Shown here piece by piece: positions 8,466-10,870 of a stretch of 10,870 bases of DNA (position 1 is its first letter; the number at the start of each line of letters is the position of its first letter). The stretch lies in NCBI GenBank assembly GCA_022496205.1, contig WTXD01000377.1, positions 1 through 10,870 on the forward strand, given 5' to 3'. A model generated the notes under the pieces. It was given only the letters and a program-made list of their open reading frames with translations. It did no database searches and was not told the origin of the DNA. Origin of the DNA: Gloeopeniophorella convolvens. Taxonomy: Eukaryota; Basidiomycota; Agaricomycetes; Russulales. The translations under genes and the position numbers were made by a program.

Positions 8466-8768
8466 CTATAGGTCCATCCTGGCGAAGCGCCCAGATAAAC
8501 CCTCACCGATACCTATCACTATGATGGTGTACGCTGCTTGGAACGCCCTGGTGATGGCCGGGTCCATGATGAGGGGCCGAGGAAGCAAGTAAAGCAATTG
8601 ATTGATATGACAGCTAACATGAGGGTGTAGCCCGCAATGGCACCGTGGGGCGAGGAATACCAGAACCTGAACGGTAGGTTCCCGACGAAGTGAAGGTACG
8701 GTATAATTGTGTATCATCGTCATCATATCCGTCGCGGACGGGTTCGTGCTGGCTATATTTATGTCCAC
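8466..8768 (-). pseudogene. Decayed Ctr copper transporter copy
   Basis: Three islands of Ctr homology lie in order but in broken frames. The initiation region MDINIASTNPSATDMMTMI parallels the intact N-terminus. A roughly 10-bp insertion near 8702-8711 shifts the frame before PYLHFVGNLPFRFWYSSPHG. The sequence then jumps from HGAIAG directly to YTLMLAV. Compared with the intact gene this removes residues about 44-141 and intron 1 (about 340 bp), that is most of TM1, the loop and half of TM2. The second Met of MxxxM is Ile. The intron 2 donor GT is AT. The last exon reads AFQAAYTIIVIGIGEG..GRFARMDL, four residues short in TM3, with TAG at 8468-8466. A trimeric channel could not form from this. 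It is the unit 2 counterpart of the gene at 4347-4986. Confidence 0.88.
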
Positions 8769-8906
8769 ACAGGATATGTGAGCGTGGGGTGGGCGGTGAA
8801 TATAGTCCGGTGTGAAGTGCGAGTGATGGTCAGTAGCCCCCGAATCGGAGCTGCCAGTGATTCACATGAGCCTCGAGAGCGTGCCGCGGACTCCAGCAAC
8901 CTCTGA

Positions 8907-8924
8907 GACAACATGTCCAAACAA
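8907..8924 (-). promoter_or_regulatory. Conserved Ctr upstream block in front of the remnant
   Basis: On the plus strand GACAACATGTCCAAACAA differs by one base from 5103-5120. That one difference changes TTTGCACA to TTTGGACA on the minus strand, breaking the TTTGC core of the copper-response-like motif in front of the dead gene. Confidence 0.5.
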
Positions 8925-9165
8925 GCGACATCGATCCTGAGACCTGACCAGTGGGCACCAACCGCAAGAGGGAACCAGTATGGGTGTTTTCGAGAACGAG
9001 GTCGTGGGGATATCGTAGGAAGGACAGTTAGAAGGATCGTTCCGGAACCCAGTTAAGAGTGACGCCCAGAGCGGCCAGGGGGGTGTCAGGGACAGACGCC
9101 ATCCAGGGCAGCATCGAGTGAGGAATCAACTCGACAATGGAGCGCATGGGCAGGCTGCAGGGATG

Positions 9166-9190
9166 AGCTTCGGAGGACTACGCTCGCACT
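9166..9190. repeat. Dispersed 26-bp repeat, unit 2 copy
   Basis: AGCTTCGGAGGACTACGCTC followed by GCACT matches 5362-5387 with one internal change. It marks the same position upstream of Ctr in both duplication units. Confidence 0.65.
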
Positions 9191-9370
9191 CAAGCCCACA
9201 GACCGCGACGTGCTCAAGCCCGGTTTCGTATCATGAGACCACGAGGCACGCTAGCTCGGATGTGTATGGCACGATGTGGGTAGGCCAGAGAGAGATGCAC
9301 TGGGATGTGTATAGAGCAGATGGCGACAGAGAGGTTTATGTTGGCAGGGTGTCGATGGATCGATGAGGGG

Positions 9371-9389
9371 TTATCTGACCAATCGCAGG
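9371..9389. promoter_or_regulatory. Conserved CCAAT-containing 19-mer, unit 2
   Basis: TTATCTGACCAATCGCAGG is the counterpart of 5799-5817 and the last visible similarity at the distal duplication boundary. The CCAAT box is on the plus strand, about 185 bp before the RBM26/27-like start codon. Confidence 0.5.
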
Positions 9390-9571
9390 CGGAAAACGTG
9401 ATGTGACGCGAGGTTGGTGGATTGTCACATGTCACGAGGGAGAAGCGGACCGAGGGTGTGACTGGGATGGCCAGTGCCAAATCCTCCGGTCAACACGACC
9501 ATCACATCGCAGGGCCTCTCCACCTCTCCTCTCGTCCGCCTCGACCCACCACAGCCCACAATCTTGGGCTC

Positions 9572-10870
9572 ATGACTATGCTCTTTGACCCCTCTACATC
9601 AGAACACCTCAAGCCATGGCTCATAAAAACTCTCGAACCAATGTCCGTCCTGTCCCTTTCCCTTACCCTCGCATTTGCTCACCTTGCCCATCTTCCAGAT
9701 GCGATGCCGACCCTCAGCACTTGCTGATTATGTCCTCGCTTTGCTGAAGCACAATGCGCCGGAATCCGACCTGCGCAAGGAGCTGGCCAGTCAACTCGAC
9801 GAGTTTCTTGAAAAAGGTGTGTCGTCTTCTGTTCCATTCCTACGAGCTCTCTAACCTCCGTGGCCTTCACAGAGGTCCCCCCTTTCATCGACGCCCTCTT
9901 CACCTCCCTCCGCACAAAATCATACCTCCCGTACTCCTCTCCTCCCCCTCCACCTGCCTCATCATTACCTTCAGATCATGGCATTCCTATCCCACTTGAC
10001 GCTATCGCTGCATCGTCTTCCTCGAGCCCTTCAGACCGGGGCAAGAAGCGTCCATCCGAGTATGACGACGATCTCCGACCTCCGAAAGGTCCCCGGACGA
10101 GTCAGGATGGCCCCTTCTCACGTCATGGCCCGCACGGCCCACATGGGCGCGGAAATGGGAACTGGGTCCAGGGACGTGGCGGCTTTGGGGGTGTTGCAGA
10201 TGGTATGGGCCCGCGCATGAATATGAACGGCCGCGGGCCACAGGGGCAATACCACCCACCGGACCAAAGAAGAGGAATCTGCCGCGATTATTTCAGTGAG
10301 TTCAAGCTTTCGTTTCTCAAACACGCGTACTGACCCACCCAGATAATGGATACTGTGCTCGTGGAGCATTCTGCAAGTACAGCCATGGCGAAGATGCTCT
10401 CGTGCCGGGTGCCTTCCCAATGAATCCCCAGCAAATGCAGGGAAACATGTTCATGCCCATGTTCCCTCCTGGCATGCCGTTTGGAATGGGCCATCCTGCT
10501 GCTTACGACCCGCATGAGGCTCGCATTGATATACGGCCGGGAGTCCCTTCTGGCCCCATGGGCCGGCCGCAACGAGCGTCTATGCTTCCAAGGGCCAACG
10601 GAGACGGACATTCCATGCACCCTTCGACATTTGGAGAGCTCCCAGTAATTCAAGACTTGACGCCTCCGATGCCCAGCGACGAAAACGCGTTGCAACCGAA
10701 CGGCGCCTCGGGAGCAGCCGACTCAACCGCCCGACCCAATGGCGCGAGCGTTCCCCAGCCCGGCTCCTTCGGGTATGGACGTAGACATCCAGATGGCAGG
10801 CCCGTCGTCCCATCCGAATCGTCCACATCGTGGCTCAGCCAATCCCGCGGCCGCGGTGGTCGCCGGGCTT
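9572..10870 (+). CDS. RBM26/27-like PWI and CCCH zinc-finger RNA-binding protein, N-terminal part
   Basis: Exons: 9572-9642, 9699-9816, 9873-10295 and 10343 to the window end; introns of 56, 56 and 47 nt are GT-AG. The start is the ATG at 9572 (MTMLFDPSTSEHLKPWL); the ATG at 9578 is an alternative. The N-terminal PWI-like helical domain runs through EPICDADP, SALADYVLALLKHNAP and LEKEVPPFIDALFTSL. A Pro/Ser- and Gly-rich linker follows. A CCCH finger, C-x8-C-x5-C-x3-H (CRDYFNNGYCARGAFCKYSH), is split by intron 3. Then comes a Met/Pro-rich segment. The RRM expected in this family would lie beyond the window. RBM26/27 and fission yeast Rmn1 act in nuclear RNA decay. Oddity: after GCCGAC (9706-9711) the frame must slip by one base within a CCC run to continue into SALADYV, and similar slips near 10753 and 10844 would give a more family-like sequence. 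The gene may be intact with assembly errors, or frameshifted. Confidence 0.85.

Larger units (their letters stand above)
6643..9389 (-). repeat. Tandem duplication, unit 2 (Ctr remnant + BIM1-like)
   Basis: This is the second copy of the copper module, in the same order and orientation as unit 1. Unit 2 is shorter because of a roughly 340-bp deletion inside its Ctr copy and a further loss of about 230 bp between the 9166 repeat and the 9371 19-mer. The BIM1-like gene is intact; the Ctr copy is not. Boundaries are approximate. Confidence 0.75.
8769..9571. other. Intergenic between Ctr remnant and RBM26/27-like gene
   Basis: This is a divergent intergenic region. It holds three relics of the duplicated Ctr upstream DNA (8907-8924, 9166-9190, 9371-9389). 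The proximal part (about 9390-9571) is probably the promoter and leader of the plus-strand gene and ends in a pyrimidine-rich stretch before the ATG. No open frame is recognisable as a gene. Confidence 0.55.

Noticed and set aside
9674..9681. Exact TTTGCTCA, the yeast copper-response element
   Set aside because: It lies inside intron 1 of the RBM26/27-like gene, about 20 nt before the acceptor, where GCTCAC fits a branch-point sequence. Its position is not that of a promoter element for the copper genes.
1..10870. tRNA genes, CRISPR arrays, transposases or terminal repeats of mobile elements
   Set aside because: I looked for T-loop GGTTCGA-type signals, regularly spaced repeats and transposase motifs and saw none. 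The only large repeat is the copper-module duplication.

Overview
This window looks like genomic DNA of a basidiomycete fungus, most likely an Agaricomycete. The genes are split by very short introns of about 47-63 nt. Almost all are GT-AG, with one probable GC-AG. Intergenic DNA is moderately GC-rich and has pyrimidine-rich tracts. The proteins belong to families well represented in these fungi: a trypsin-like protease, a BIM1-like (X325) copper-binding GPI protein, a Ctr copper transporter, and a PWI/CCCH RNA-binding protein related to RBM26/27. The placement rests on gene architecture and remembered family sequences; no search was run.

Layout. At 1-354 (+) is the 3' end of a trypsin-like serine protease gene. 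About 2.3 kb follow with no gene I can support (355-2639). From 2640 to about 9390 the window is dominated by an old, unequal tandem duplication of a two-gene copper-acquisition module on the minus strand. Unit 1 has an intact Ctr transporter (4986-4347) followed downstream by an intact BIM1-like gene (3476-2640). Unit 2 has a decayed Ctr remnant (8768-8466) followed by a second intact BIM1-like gene (7547-6757). Stop-to-stop offsets are 4117 bp for the BIM1 pair and 4119 bp for the Ctr pair. At 9572 the plus-strand RBM26/27-like gene begins and runs off the end of the window. Its reading frame shows apparent one-base slips in C runs.

How the genes may work together. In Cryptococcus, the BIM1/Cbi1 protein is a GPI-anchored extracellular copper binder that helps Ctr1 take up copper. 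Here a secreted protein whose mature N-terminus is a histidine lies directly downstream of a Ctr permease, and the pair was duplicated as a block. Afterwards only the BIM1-like partner was kept in two copies.

The most unusual regulatory signal is an 18-bp near-perfect palindrome, GTGAAAAA(AC or GT)TTTTTCAC. It lies 117-120 bp upstream of both BIM1-like start codons, in opposite orientations, just upstream of a TATA-like box at about -75. The surrounding promoter DNA has largely lost similarity. It is a good candidate for an undescribed, possibly metal-responsive, operator.
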